NCBI RefSeq assembly: GCF_900445235.1
Contig: NZ_UFSM01000001.1
Location: 3,053,501-3,117,500 of the forward strand
Source: Aminobacter aminovorans
GTDB taxonomy: Bacteria > Pseudomonadota > Alphaproteobacteria > Rhizobiales > Rhizobiaceae
Reading direction: 5' to 3'
DNA: 64,000 bases
How positions within the stretch are numbered: the first letter of the stretch is position 1; every line of letters begins with the position of its first letter. A program made the translations under genes and the position numbers. Under the pieces are notes generated by a model. The model ran no database searches, had not been told where the DNA came from, and worked only from the letters and a program-made list of their open reading frames with translations. Shown here piece after piece: positions 17,721-30,531 of the stretch.

Positions 17721-18254
17721 ATGGTGACGATCTATCAAGGCAGGTCCGGCCTGTCGCGGCGTGAGCTGCTCAAGCGCGGCACAGCAGCCGGCGCGCTGCT
17801 CATCATCAGTGGCTCTGCCGTACTCAGCACCGGCGAGGCCTGGGGGCTCGAAAGCACGGCGCTGAAGCCCGAAACCGTGGCGACGCTGATCCAGATGGCG
17901 CGCGATGTCTATCCGCACGACCAGGTACCGGACAAGTTCTACGCCATTGCCATCAAGAGCCATGACGAGCTCGCCGGCAAGGATCCGGCCCACAAGGAGC
18001 TGATCGAGAAAGGCATCGCCGATCTCGACCAGAAGGCCGGCGCCGGCGGCTACACCGGCCTTGGATGGGAAGACCAGCGTGTCGCCGTCCTCCGGCAGAT
18101 CGAAAGCACCCCGTTCTTCCAGGCGGTCCGGGGCGGACTCGTCGTCGGCCTCTACAACCAGAAGGAGCTATGGCCGATCTTTGGCTATGAAGGCGAGTCC
18201 TACTCCAAGGGCGGATACATCGCGCGCGGCTTCGACGACATCGAGTGGCTCTGA
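17721..18254 (+). CDS. Gluconate 2-dehydrogenase subunit 3 family protein (Tat-exported)
   Basis: The small (gamma) subunit of a membrane-bound FAD-dependent sugar or polyol dehydrogenase, 177 residues. The N terminus carries a twin-arginine signal, SRRELLKRG, followed by the hydrophobic stretch AGALLIISGSAVL, so the complex is probably exported folded. The body resembles the gluconate 2-dehydrogenase subunit 3 family, with the conserved FYAIAIKSHDELA and a C-terminal FGYEGESYSKGGYI. GGGAGGAAATC precedes the ATG. It is paired with the GMC oxidoreductase downstream. Confidence 0.85.
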   Translation: MVTIYQGRSGLSRRELLKRGTAAGALLIISGSAVLSTGEAWGLESTALKPETVATLIQMARDVYPHDQVPDKFYAIAIKSHDELAGKDPAHKELIEKGIADLDQKAGAGGYTGLGWEDQRVAVLRQIESTPFFQAVRGGLVVGLYNQKELWPIFGYEGESYSKGGYIARGFDDIEWL

Positions 18255-18303
18255 CTGGCCCCAGTCGCGAACCCAGCCTTTTCAGCATTCCCGGGAGGAA
18301 AAC

Positions 18304-19875
18304 ATGCCTGCACCATATGGTCTCAACGACGACAGCGTCGTCGTCATCATCGGCTCCGGAGCCGGTGGCGGTACGCTCGGCAACGAACTCGCCCAGAAGG
18401 GCATCGACGTCGTCATTCTCGAAGCCGGCCCGCGCATCGAATATGAGGACTTCATCAACGACGAATGGGACTCCTTCGGCCAGCTCGCCTGGCTCGACAA
18501 TCGCACGACAGGCGGCGGATGGCGCGTGCACAAGGACTTTCCCAACCTGCCGGCCTGGATCGTCAAGGCGGTCGGCGGCACAACCACACACTGGGCCGGC
18601 GCATCGCTGCGCTTCCAGGAGCACGAGTTCAAGACGCTGACCAACTACGGCAAGGTCGAAGGCGCCAATCTGCTCGACTGGCCGATCACGCTGGCTGACC
18701 TCGATCCCTATTACGCCAAGGCCGAAGACAAGATGGGCGTGACCCGCACCAACGGCATCGAAGGCCTGCCCGGCAACAACAACTTCAAAGTGTTCAAGGC
18801 CGGCGCCGACAAGCTCGGCTACAAGGAGTGCCACACCGGGCGGATGGCCATCAATTCCGCCGACCGCGACGGCCGCATGGGCTGCCAGCAGACCGGCTTC
18901 TGCTTCCAGGGCTGCAAGTGGGGCGCCAAATGGTCCACGCTCTACACCGAAATCCCCAAGGGCGAGGCGACCGGCAAGCTGGAGGTCAGGCCAAACAGCC
19001 ACGTGCTCAAAATCGAGCACGACGACAGCGGCAAGGTGACGGCAGTGGTCTATGCCGACAAGGATGGCAGGCTGCAGAGCCAGAAGGCGCGCATCGTCTG
19101 CGTCGCCGGCAATTCGATCGAGAGCCCGCGGATCCTGCTCAACTCGGCATCGTCGAAATTCCCTGACGGCTTGGCCAACTCGTCAGGGCAGGTGGGCAAG
19201 AACTACATGCGCCACACTACCGGCTCGGTCTATGCGGTGTTCGACAAGCCGGTGCATTTTTGGCGGGGCACGACCATGGCCGGCATCGTCAGGGACGAGG
19301 CGAAGCACGATCCGTCACGCGGTTTCGTCGGCGGCTACGAGCTCGAAACGCTGGCGCTGGGACTGCCGTTCATGGCGGCGTTCCTCGATCCCGGCGGCTG
19401 GGGCCGTTCTTTCACCACGGCACTCGACCACTACGACAAGATGGCCGGCATGTGGATCGTCGGCGAGGATATGCCGCAGGAGCAGAATGCGGTGAAATTG
19501 CATGGCGAGCTCAAGGACAAACACGGCATGCCGATCCCCGACGTCTGGTTCACCGACCATCCCAACGACGTCGCCATGCGCAACCATGCCTATAAGCAGG
19601 GCATGGCAATGTATGATGCTGTCGGTGCAACCAGGACCTTCCCGACGCCGCCTTATCCCTCGACCCACAATCTCGGCACCAACCGCATGAGCGAGAAGGC
19701 GTCCGACGGCGTGGTCAACAAATGGGGACAGACGCACGACATCAAGAATCTGTTTGTCTCCGACGGCAGCCAGTTCACCACTGGTGCTGCCGAGAACCCG
19801 ACGCTGACGATCGTCACCCTGGCCATCCGCCAGGCCGACTACATCGCCGGACAGATGAGCGCGAAGAGCATCTGA
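18304..19875 (+). CDS. GMC-family FAD oxidoreductase
   Basis: The catalytic FAD subunit of a gluconate/glucose-type dehydrogenase, 523 residues. The dinucleotide motif GSGAGGGTLGNELA lies at about residues 16-29, GGTTTHWAG is the GMC signature, and the C-terminal block has STHNLGTNRMS and SQFTTGAAENPTLTIVTLA. It has no signal of its own and would travel with the Tat-bearing small subunit. The usual cytochrome c subunit is not next to it. GGGAGGAAAAC precedes the ATG at 18304. The exact sugar or polyol substrate is not evident. Confidence 0.87.
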   Translation: MPAPYGLNDDSVVVIIGSGAGGGTLGNELAQKGIDVVILEAGPRIEYEDFINDEWDSFGQLAWLDNRTTGGGWRVHKDFPNLPAWIVKAVGGTTTHWAGASLRFQEHEFKTLTNYGKVEGANLLDWPITLADLDPYYAKAEDKMGVTRTNGIEGLPGNNNFKVFKAGADKLGYKECHTGRMAINSADRDGRMGCQQTGFCFQGCKWGAKWSTLYTEIPKGEATGKLEVRPNSHVLKIEHDDSGKVTAVVYADKDGRLQSQKARIVCVAGNSIESPRILLNSASSKFPDGLANSSGQVGKNYMRHTTGSVYAVFDKPVHFWRGTTMAGIVRDEAKHDPSRGFVGGYELETLALGLPFMAAFLDPGGWGRSFTTALDHYDKMAGMWIVGEDMPQEQNAVKLHGELKDKHGMPIPDVWFTDHPNDVAMRNHAYKQGMAMYDAVGATRTFPTPPYPSTHNLGTNRMSEKASDGVVNKWGQTHDIKNLFVSDGSQFTTGAAENPTLTIVTLAIRQADYIAGQMSAKSI

Positions 19876-19933
19876 CCGTTTGGCGGCATATCCTCCGCAG
19901 TCGTCGTCGATCTGCCGACGGCTGCCCCGCCAA

Positions 19934-19970
19934 ACAAAAAAGCCCCGGAGCGATCCGGGGCTTTTTCTTA
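19934..19970. terminator. Bidirectional terminator between GMC gene and glnA
   Basis: CAAAAAAGCCCCGGA and TCCGGGGCTTTTT pair around a gcga loop, with A-run and T-run on either side. The two flanking genes converge here and both can use it. Confidence 0.88.
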
Positions 19971-19984
19971 TTATTTTCCGGTGA

Positions 19985-21394
19985 TTACACCGAGTAATAC
20001 ATGTCGTATTCGACCGGGTGCGGGGTCATATCGTAGCGCATGACCTCGGCCATCTTGAGCTCGATGTACGAGTCGATCTGGTCGTCGTCGAAGACGCCGC
20101 CGGCCTTCAGGAAGCCGCGGTCCTTGTCGAGGCTCTGAAGCGCTTCGCGCAGCGAGCCGCAGACGGTCGGGATCTTCTTGAGCTCCTTGGCCGGCAGGTC
20201 GTAAAGATCCTTATCCATCGGCTGGCCGGGATGGATCTTGTTCTTGATGCCGTCGAGGCCGGCCATCAGCAGGGCCGCGAAAGCGAGATAGGGGTTCGCG
20301 CCCGGATCGGGGAAGCGGACTTCGACGCGCTTGGACTTCGGCGAATTGCCGAACGGAATGCGGCAGGAGGCCGAGCGGTTGCGCGCGGAATAGGCGAGCA
20401 GGACGGGGGCTTCATAGCCGGGGACCAGACGCTTGTAGGAGTTGGTCAGCGGGTTGGTGAAGGCGTTGATCGCCTTGGCGTGCTTGATGACGCCGCCGAT
20501 GAAATAGAGGCAGCTTTCCGACAGGCCGGCATATTCGTTGCCGGCGAAGGTCGGCTTGCCGCCCTTCCAGATCGACAGGTGGACGTGCATGCCCGAGCCG
20601 TTGTCGCCGAAGATCGGCTTCGGCATGAAGGTTGCTGTCTTGCCATAGGCGTTGGCGACCTGGTGCACGACATACTTGTAGATCAGCATCTTGTCGGCGT
20701 TGCGGACCAGCGTGTCGAACTTGACGCCGAGCTCGTGCTGGGCGGCAGCGACTTCGTGGTGGTGCTTTTCGACGCGCACGCCCATTTCGGTCAGCACGGT
20801 CAGCATTTCCGAACGCATGTCCTGGCAGCTGTCGATCGGCGGAACCGGGAAATAGCCGCCCTTGACGCGCGGACGGTGGCCGAGGTTGCCGGTCTCGTAG
20901 TCGGTGTCGTCGTTCGACGGCAGTTCGGTCGAGTCGAGCTTGAAGCCGGTGTTGTAGGGATCGGCCTTGTACTTGACGTCATCGAAGACGAAGAATTCAG
21001 CTTCCGGGCCGACATAGACAGTGTCGCCGATGCCTTCAGCCTTGAGGTAGGCCTCAGCCTTCTTGGCGATGCCGCGCGGGTCGCGGTTGTAGGCTTCGCC
21101 CGAAACCGGATCGAGAATGTCGCACAGGATGACCATGGTCGACTGGGCGAAGAACGGGTCCATGTGGACCGTGTCCAGGTCGGGCATCAGCACCATGTCG
21201 GATTCGTTGATGGCCTTCCAGCCGGCGATCGACGAACCGTCGAACATGACGCCGTCGGCGAACATCTCTTCCTCGACCTCGGCGATGTCCATGGTGACGT
21301 GCTGGAGCTTGCCCTTGGGGTCGGTGAAGCGCAGGTCAACGAACTTAACGTCGTTGTCCTTGATCTGCTTCATTACGTCTTTGGCTGTCGTCAT
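19985..21394 (-). CDS. glnA: Type I glutamine synthetase GlnA
   Basis: The dodecameric GSI that assimilates ammonia in the cytoplasm, 469 residues as usual. Motifs are [21 protein letters not shown], the ATP-binding [10 protein letters not shown], and [10 protein letters not shown] near the active site. Tyr398 in [11 protein letters not shown] is the adenylylation target used by GlnE, so activity is covalently controlled. The ATG at 21394 gives the conserved start [11 protein letters not shown]; a longer frame to 21508 runs into the intergenic space. It follows glnB by 49 bp and is surely co-transcribed. Confidence 0.98.
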   Translation of the reverse strand: MTTAKDVMKQIKDNDVKFVDLRFTDPKGKLQHVTMDIAEVEEEMFADGVMFDGSSIAGWKAINESDMVLMPDLDTVHMDPFFAQSTMVILCDILDPVSGEAYNRDPRGIAKKAEAYLKAEGIGDTVYVGPEAEFFVFDDVKYKADPYNTGFKLDSTELPSNDDTDYETGNLGHRPRVKGGYFPVPPIDSCQDMRSEMLTVLTEMGVRVEKHHHEVAAAQHELGVKFDTLVRNADKMLIYKYVVHQVANAYGKTATFMPKPIFGDNGSGMHVHLSIWKGGKPTFAGNEYAGLSESCLYFIGGVIKHAKAINAFTNPLTNSYKRLVPGYEAPVLLAYSARNRSASCRIPFGNSPKSKRVEVRFPDPGANPYLAFAALLMAGLDGIKNKIHPGQPMDKDLYDLPAKELKKIPTVCGSLREALQSLDKDRGFLKAGGVFDDDQIDSYIELKMAEVMRYDMTPHPVEYDMYYSV

Positions 21395-21443
21395 GTGGGG
21401 TTTTCCTGTCTTGATGACGTTGAAACGAGAATTCTTTGCGAGG

Positions 21444-22067
<624 letters not shown>

Positions 22068-22094
22068 CTAACTCGGTAGGAGGATTCATCCGGG

Positions 22095-23603
22095 ATGACT
22101 GCCATGGCATTTGAACTGCTGACCCCCAGCGAGATGGCTGAGGCCGACAGGCTGACGATCGCCGCCGGGCCAGTCGACGGCATCGGCCTGATGCGGCGGG
22201 CGGGCGGCAGCGTTGCCGATGTGGTGCTCAAGCGGTTTCCCGGCGCGAAGGCTGTCCATATGCTGTGTGGGCCGGGCAATAATGGCGGCGACGGTTATGT
22301 CGCGGCGCGCCTGCTTGCCGAAAGCGGCGTTGCCGTCAGGCTATTCGCGACCGCTGCGCCGCGCAGCGGAGGCGATGCGGCGCTGGCTGCTGCCGAATGT
22401 TCCGTCATGGTGGAGCCGTTGGCTGCCTTCGCTCCCGAGTCGGGCGTGATTGTCGTCGATGCGCTTTATGGCGCCGGTCTTTCCAAGCCGCTCGACGGTG
22501 AGGTGGTCGAGGCGATAGCACGGACGAATTCGGCCGTTGTTCCGGTGATTGCGGTCGATCTACCCTCCGGCGTGTCGGGTGCTTCCGGCGAGATTATGGG
22601 CAGTGCCTTCCAGGCGACGGTGACCGTGACTTTTGCCCGCAAGAAGCCGGGGCACCTGCTCTATCCCGGGCGCGCACAGTGCGGCGAGGTGGTGGTTGCC
22701 GATATCGGCATTGCCGCGGCCATAGTTGGCGCTACGTCCGTGCGCTGCTTCGAAAACGATCCGGCATGGTGGCGGCCGCGTTTTCCGTCGCCGCCGAACG
22801 ACGCTCACAAATATAGCCGCGGCCATGTCGGTGTCTTTTCCGGTGGTCCGTCGGCCACCGGTGCTGCACGACTGTCGGCGATGGCAGCAGCACGGGCAGG
22901 GGCGGGTGCGGTGACGGTGTTGTCACCTGGAGCGGCACTGGCTGCCAATGCGGCGCACCTGACCTCAATCATCCTGAGGCGTTCCGATACGCTTCAGGAT
23001 GCGCTGGCCTTCCTCGGTGCACGCAAGCCCGAGGTGCTGGTTTATGGCCCGGGCCTTGGATCCGAGCCCGAAATCGGGCGTTTTGCGCTGGAGCTGATGT
23101 CCGTTGCCGAGGGCCGTTTCGGCGCGCTTGTGCTCGATGCCGACGGCATTACCTCGCTTTCGCATCGCCGCGCCGCGTTCTTCGAGGCACGAAAGCGCCC
23201 GAATGCGCCAGCGCTTGTGCTGACACCGCATCATGGCGAGTTCGGCCGGCTGTTTCCCGAGATCGCCGCCGATGCGTCGCTGTCCAAGCTCGAGCGGGCG
23301 CGGGCGGCGGCGGCCAAGGCCAATGCCATCATCATCTACAAGGGCCCCGACACGGTGATTGCAGTGCCCGACGGGCGTGCTGCGATCAATGCCAACGGGA
23401 CGCCGCTTCTGGCCACCGCCGGGTCGGGTGATGTGCTGTCCGGCATCGTTGCCGCCCTTCTGGCGCAACGGATGCCGGCTTTCGAGGCGGCCTGCGCCGC
23501 CGTCTGGATGCACGCCGAGGCGGCACAGCGATTCGGGCCCGGCCTGATCGCCGAGGACCTGCCGCTGGCGCTGAGGGAGGTGGTGGCGCGGTTGAGTGGG
23601 TGA
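22095..23603 (+). CDS. nnr: Bifunctional NAD(P)H-hydrate epimerase/dehydratase Nnr
   Basis: Metabolite-repair enzyme that epimerises R-NAD(P)HX and dehydrates S-NAD(P)HX using ADP. The 502 residues contain an N-terminal YjeF_N epimerase domain (about 8-205, with CGPGNNGGDGYVAARLL) and a C-terminal carbohydrate-kinase-like domain (about 225-495, with KYSRGHVGVFSGGPSATGA and the catalytic TAGSGDVLSGIVAALLAQ). AGGAGG at 22078-22083 supports the ATG at 22095; the ATG at 22104 is an alternative. It diverges from glnBA. Confidence 0.94.
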   Translation: MTAMAFELLTPSEMAEADRLTIAAGPVDGIGLMRRAGGSVADVVLKRFPGAKAVHMLCGPGNNGGDGYVAARLLAESGVAVRLFATAAPRSGGDAALAAAECSVMVEPLAAFAPESGVIVVDALYGAGLSKPLDGEVVEAIARTNSAVVPVIAVDLPSGVSGASGEIMGSAFQATVTVTFARKKPGHLLYPGRAQCGEVVVADIGIAAAIVGATSVRCFENDPAWWRPRFPSPPNDAHKYSRGHVGVFSGGPSATGAARLSAMAAARAGAGAVTVLSPGAALAANAAHLTSIILRRSDTLQDALAFLGARKPEVLVYGPGLGSEPEIGRFALELMSVAEGRFGALVLDADGITSLSHRRAAFFEARKRPNAPALVLTPHHGEFGRLFPEIAADASLSKLERARAAAAKANAIIIYKGPDTVIAVPDGRAAINANGTPLLATAGSGDVLSGIVAALLAQRMPAFEAACAAVWMHAEAAQRFGPGLIAEDLPLALREVVARLSG

Positions 23604-23732
23604 GGGTGCGCGCTGCTCCGCGTTGGGCGTGGGCAATCGGGCCGGACCGTCCACGCGGATTGGGTGACGGGTGGTGACAACGGACTAGGTCAGTTTGGCA
23701 GGTGTCGAGCGAAGCAATCCTTTGCTTCACGT

Positions 23733-23927
23733 TCCTTCACACCCCCCTCTGGCCTGCCGGCCATCTCCCCCGCAAGGGTGGAGATCAGTCGCGTCGCCGG
23801 CGGCGCCCATGCTGAGATGTCCCAATGTTCAACCAACTGGCATGGCGATTGACTGCGAGGTCAATGACGGCCTGATCTCCCCTTTGCGGGGGGAGATGGC
23901 CGGCAGGCGAGAGGGCGTGGGAAGGAT
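23733..23927. repeat. Large intergenic inverted repeat (rhizobial-type palindrome)
   Basis: Arms of about 56 bp (23733-23788 and 23872-23927) are near-perfect reverse complements. Both contain the GCCTGCCGGCCATCTCCCC core, and inside each arm a smaller stem (CTCCCC...GGGGAG type) is present. The centre (23789-23871) is unpaired. The element fills the 382-bp gap between nnr and the SDR gene and has no open reading frame of note. It resembles the dispersed intergenic palindromes of rhizobial chromosomes, and could fold into a long RNA stem. Confidence 0.8.
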
Positions 23928-23985
23928 CGCGACAAAGGTGAAATGCTCTCAACGCTCCGTAGGCAGAGTGGTGGAGAGGACGTGC

Positions 23986-24774
23986 TCAGGCGTTGGTGCC
24001 GCCGTCGATGGTCAGCGCTGCACCCGTGACGAAGCGGGATTGCGGGCCGGCGAGCCAGGTTACAAGACCGGCGATGTCGTCGGGCGAGCCGAATTGCGGG
24101 ATGGCCATCAGGCTGCGCTGGTAGTCGGCGACGTCACCCTCGGCGGGGTTCATGTCGGTTTCGGTCGAGCCGGGATGGACGACATTGACGGTGATGCCGC
24201 GCGGGCCGAGGTCGCGCGCGAGGCCCTTGGTCAGGCCGACAAGCGCTGCCTTGCTGGCCGAATAGAGGGCAATGCCTTCGAAGGGCACGCGGTCGGCGAG
24301 GTTGCTGCCGATCGAGATGATACGGCCGCCGTCATGCATGACGCCAGCCGCTGCCTTCGAGGCGATGAAGGGGGCGCGGAAATTGACCGACATCACTTCG
24401 TCGAGCTGTTCCAGCGAGACCGTATCGATGGGGCCGTGGTGCCAGATGCCGGCGCTGTTGACCAGGATGTCGAGACGCCCGAACGCCGCGATGGTGGCAG
24501 TCACCGCTGCTTCGACGGCTGCGGCATCGGCATTGTCGGCCTGGATCGCCAGGCCCCGCCGCCCAACGGCTTCGACCTGCCCGACGACGGCTTCGGCCTT
24601 TTCCGCAGAGCGGACATAGGTCAGGGCGACGTCGGCGCCTGAGGTGGCGAGCTGGACGGCAATGGCAGCACCGATGCCACGGCTGCCGCCGGTCACCAGG
24701 GCGACCTTGCCTGCCAGTTCCAGTCCGGACAATTTGAGCCCGGAGTGTCGTTTCGTACCGCTGGGGGAGGACAT
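23986..24774 (-). CDS. Short-chain dehydrogenase/reductase
   Basis: Classical SDR of 262 residues. It has the NAD(P) motif TGGSRGIGAAIA near residue 28, the NSAG structural motif, catalytic Ser in IISIGSN, the YSASK active-site motif, and a C-terminal GAALTIDGGTNA. It is divergent from a TetR regulator with 96 bp between them and shared operator-like repeats, so it is probably the regulated target. Closest relatives are broad 3-oxoacyl-ACP-reductase-like SDRs. The substrate is unknown. Confidence 0.88.
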   Translation of the reverse strand: MSSPSGTKRHSGLKLSGLELAGKVALVTGGSRGIGAAIAVQLATSGADVALTYVRSAEKAEAVVGQVEAVGRRGLAIQADNADAAAVEAAVTATIAAFGRLDILVNSAGIWHHGPIDTVSLEQLDEVMSVNFRAPFIASKAAAGVMHDGGRIISIGSNLADRVPFEGIALYSASKAALVGLTKGLARDLGPRGITVNVVHPGSTETDMNPAEGDVADYQRSLMAIPQFGSPDDIAGLVTWLAGPQSRFVTGAALTIDGGTNA

Positions 24775-24788
24775 GGCTTATCTTTCTG

Positions 24789-24855
24789 TATTGAACGATA
24801 CAAAATACATGGCAGCCTTGCCTGGGGGCGTCAAGGGCAATATGTATCGATCATA
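24789..24855. promoter_or_regulatory. Candidate TetR operators in SDR/TetR divergent promoter
   Basis: TGTATTGAACGATACA (24789-24804) is an inverted repeat (TGTAT/ATACA). A related half, TGTATCGATCATA, lies at 24843-24855. Both share TGTATnGA. They flank the start of the SDR gene and the leader of the TetR gene, the normal place for autoregulated divergent control. Confidence 0.5.
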
Positions 24856-24870
24856 ACAGAAGGGTTTCAG

Positions 24871-25497
24871 ATGTCTCGGAAGGGTCGTCCGCGCAGCTTC
24901 GACCGCGATTCCGCCTTGCGGCAGGCGATGCGGGTGTTCTGGAAAAAGGGTTATGACGGGGCGTCGCTGGCGGAGCTGACGACGGCGATGGGCATCAACT
25001 CGCCCAGCCTCTATGCCGCCTTTGGCAGCAAGGAGGCATTGTTTCGCGAGGCAGTCGATCTCTACGGCGCGACCGAAGGTTTCGAGATCTGGGGCGCCTT
25101 CGAGCGACCCGTCAGCGTCAAGGAGGCGATCGCTGGTTTCCTGCGCGCTTCGGCACGCGCTTTCAGCGAACCGGGTGACCCCAGGGGCTGCCTGATCGTG
25201 CTGGGTGCGCTCAATGTCAGCGAAACCAATGTCGAGGTGTTCCGCGATCTCAGTGAACGCCGCATGTCGAGCGCGCGCGATATGGCTGGCCGGTTGAAAC
25301 AGGCCGTCGCCGAGGGGGAGCTGCCTGAATCTGCCGATTGCGACGCCATCGCTGCGTTCTACCTCGCCGTTCAGCAAGGCATGTCGGTGCAGGCACGCGA
25401 CGGTGCCTCGCGTGAGGCGCTGCTGGCGGTAGCCGACGGGGCGATAGCTGCGTGGGGGGCGCTGACGGCAGGCGCCGAACGCGGCGCCCGTACCTGA
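24871..25497 (+). CDS. TetR-family transcriptional regulator
   Basis: Repressor of 208 residues. An N-terminal HTH (about 5-60: GRPRSFDRDSALRQAMRVFW, then YDGASLAELTTAMGINSPSLYAAFGSKEALF) is typical of the AcrR/NemR-like group. The variable C-terminal helical domain would bind a ligand. The ATG at 24871 gives the start MSRKGRPRSF; the longer frame from 24745 overlaps the SDR start. It probably represses itself and the divergent SDR. Confidence 0.88.
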   Translation: MSRKGRPRSFDRDSALRQAMRVFWKKGYDGASLAELTTAMGINSPSLYAAFGSKEALFREAVDLYGATEGFEIWGAFERPVSVKEAIAGFLRASARAFSEPGDPRGCLIVLGALNVSETNVEVFRDLSERRMSSARDMAGRLKQAVAEGELPESADCDAIAAFYLAVQQGMSVQARDGASREALLAVADGAIAAWGALTAGAERGART

Positions 25498-25554
25498 CAG
25501 GCCTTCTTGCGCAATTCCGGGCAGAAAACCGCGGCACGGTTTTCCTGAAATTGC

Positions 25555-26355
25555 TTACCCGTTGATCCTGTTCATGAAGGCCATGGCGCCGAAGGGCGCG
25601 CGGACCTTGCCCTCGGTGATGAAGTAGACGAACACGTCGCGCGGTTTGGCCGGTGCTTCAGCGGCGGGATCGGCGCGGGGCAGGTCGGCGGGAGTGCCGC
25701 CGGCAGCCCAGACCTTGGCGCGCTCGGCCCACGCATCAAGTGCCTCCGACGTGTAGCAATCGTGATTGTCGTCGCTGCCGGTCTGCAGCCGCGCATAGAC
25801 AAAATCGCCGGTGATGTCGGCGATTGCGGGATATTTGGCGTGGTCGGCATAAACGATGGCGACGTCATGCTTCCGGGCCAGCGCAGCGAACTCGGGCACG
25901 ATGAAGGAATCGTGGCGCACCTCGACCGCGTGGCGCAGTTCCACGCCATCCTGCTTTTCAGGCAAAAGCCTGAGGAAGGCGCCGAAGTCGGCTTCGTCGA
26001 ATTTCTTGGTCGGCGCAAACTGCCACAGGATCGGGCCGAGCTTGTCGCCAAGTGCGGCAACGCCCGAGCCGAGAAACCGCATCATCGATTCGCCGGCCTC
26101 ACCAAGCACGCGGCGGTTGGTGACGAAGCGGTTGCCCTTGAGCGCGTAGACGAAACCATCAGGGGCCTCGCTGGCCCATTTCAGAAAGGTCGGTTCCTTG
26201 AAGGATGAATAATAGGTACCGTTGACCTCGATCGTCGGCACGTGGCTGCTGGCGAATTGCAGCTGCTTCGCCTTGGACAACTTTTCCGGGTAGAACGTGC
26301 CTTCCCAGGGCTCAAACGTCCAGCCGCCCATGCCTGCCCGGATGTTTCCACTCAT
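25555..26355 (-). CDS. DUF72 domain protein
   Basis: A 266-residue member of the DUF72 (YecE-like) TIM-barrel family. The N-terminal IRAGMGGWTFEPWEGTFYP and the VNGTYYSSFKEPTFLKWA and VRHDSFIVPEFAALARKHDV blocks are characteristic. The C-terminal part includes VYARLQTGSDDNHDCY. The biochemical function of the family is unsettled. It converges with the TetR gene across 57 bp. Confidence 0.85.
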   Translation of the reverse strand: MSGNIRAGMGGWTFEPWEGTFYPEKLSKAKQLQFASSHVPTIEVNGTYYSSFKEPTFLKWASEAPDGFVYALKGNRFVTNRRVLGEAGESMMRFLGSGVAALGDKLGPILWQFAPTKKFDEADFGAFLRLLPEKQDGVELRHAVEVRHDSFIVPEFAALARKHDVAIVYADHAKYPAIADITGDFVYARLQTGSDDNHDCYTSEALDAWAERAKVWAAGGTPADLPRADPAAEAPAKPRDVFVYFITEGKVRAPFGAMAFMNRING

Positions 26356-26572
26356 CGACCTATCCCTTCTCAGTCACTGCGGTCACTTCTAGCCGAAGGT
26401 AGAGGAGCGTCAAAGCCGCGAACGATGTCTTGGGCAAGCATCCTGACAGCAACTTCCGCGAAGGCCGATGCCGGCAGGCAATACATCGCGCGGAGCCGGT
26501 AAGAGATTTTACTGTTTGTTGGAGGATAGCCGCCTGGCGAAGGTCATACAAACACAAACATTCGTGGACTTC

Positions 26573-26850
26573 ATGTCGAAGATCCCAGGGACGCGGGCGG
26601 CTTCGCCCTCCGGGATGGTGCGGATGGGCATGATCGCCCTGGCCGGGGCGACCATCGTTTCGCTCATCGCCTACGATTTCGCCGACAACGACCGAGACCT
26701 GCTGGCAAAGGACCGTGTCGAGTGGACGCTGTTCGGGCTGATCAGGCCAATCGTTGCCCTGATCTCTGCCTGCCTGGTCGCGGTGTCTTCCTGGCCTATG
26801 TGTGGCTGCTGCGCCGGCAGCACGAGGCGAGCTCGGTGGCAGCCACGTAA
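26573..26850 (+). pseudogene. Small two-helix membrane protein, frameshifted
   Basis: From the ATG at 26573 the frame encodes a short tail, a first hydrophobic helix (MIALAGATIVSLIAY), an acidic linker and the start of a second helix (PIVALISACLVA). At about 26780-26783 the hydrophobic reading jumps by one base: restoring one missing base continues as GVFLAYVWLLRRQHEASS and stops at 26850. As written, the frame instead runs on to 26974 with an unlikely Cys/Arg-rich tail that overlaps the convergent Imm50-like gene. A one-base deletion or sequence error is the simplest reading. The family is unknown. Confidence 0.55.
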
Positions 26851-26874
26851 GATAGCCTGCCAATTTGTCGGGCG

Positions 26875-27324
26875 TCAGACTGGATGCGTTGCGGTCAATG
26901 GTGTTCGTTCGACGGGGCATGCTTCGAAATCAAAGCGTACCCTTGCCGCCGCGATGCGGCCGGCCACGCCATAGGATGCGTCCCACTCAACGCGAAACTC
27001 GTCGCCAGACCGCACGACCACGAGATCTCCGATAATGCCCGGCAGATGAAAGTCGGACAGCGAGATTTCGCTGATGGATTCGAGTGTGAGTGTCACGACA
27101 ACATGACGATCAAGGATAAAATAGCCCTGGTCATCAACCTGAGCGGTCATCCGAAACGCTCGGATCTTCAGCTGTCCGGACCGGCTGGAGGACAAGTCGA
27201 TGTCGAACATTTCGGCATCGTGAAAATGTGGCACGAAGCCAAACCAATCGATTAGCTCGCGGGCGCCTGGAATCTCCGCGAATGCCTCGCGTCGCGCGTG
27301 TTCATGTGGCTCGTTCGTTGCCAC
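26875..27324 (-). CDS. Imm50-like immunity-family protein
   Basis: A 149-residue protein with the Imm50-type opening LIDWFGFVPHFHDAEMFDIDL and alternating beta-strand segments (VVVTLTLESISEISLSDF and DLVVVRSGDEFRVEWDASY). It starts with GTG only 9 bp after the uvrA stop on the same strand, so it may be co-transcribed with SOS-controlled uvrA. No polymorphic toxin gene is adjacent, so it is an orphan immunity gene or a domesticated homologue. Family assignment is from recognisable motifs only. Confidence 0.6.
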   Translation of the reverse strand: MATNEPHEHARREAFAEIPGARELIDWFGFVPHFHDAEMFDIDLSSSRSGQLKIRAFRMTAQVDDQGYFILDRHVVVTLTLESISEISLSDFHLPGIIGDLVVVRSGDEFRVEWDASYGVAGRIAAARVRFDFEACPVERTPLTATHPV

Positions 27325-27333
27325 GGCGGCGGA

Positions 27334-30255
<2,922 letters not shown>

Positions 30256-30400
30256 TGCCGCGCCGCCGCCTCAAATCTGGAATTGCTTGGAGTGGCGGGT
30301 GAACCCGGCCATCCCTCATGTAGGTACTTTCGCCGCCCGGTCGAGAGGCGCCGCAACCAAATGCGTTTAAGCGCCTTTGGCGCGCAGGGGCAAGTGGAAA

Positions 30401-30415
30401 GAACAAAGGCCGAAC
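30401..30415 (-). promoter_or_regulatory. SOS (LexA) box of uvrA
   Basis: GAAC (30401-30404), 7 bp, GAAC (30412-30415) is the reverse complement of the alphaproteobacterial LexA direct repeat GTTC-N7-GTTC. It is upstream of uvrA, a standard SOS gene. Confidence 0.85.
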
Positions 30416-30531
30416 GCGCTCCTGACAACGTTATGGCAGGAGCCTCACGCGAATCCGGGGCCACGAAAGCCGCCTTCGATCACATTTTTCCCGACTAACA
30501 ATGTTGTGGTTGACGCCGCCGAATCAGGGAT

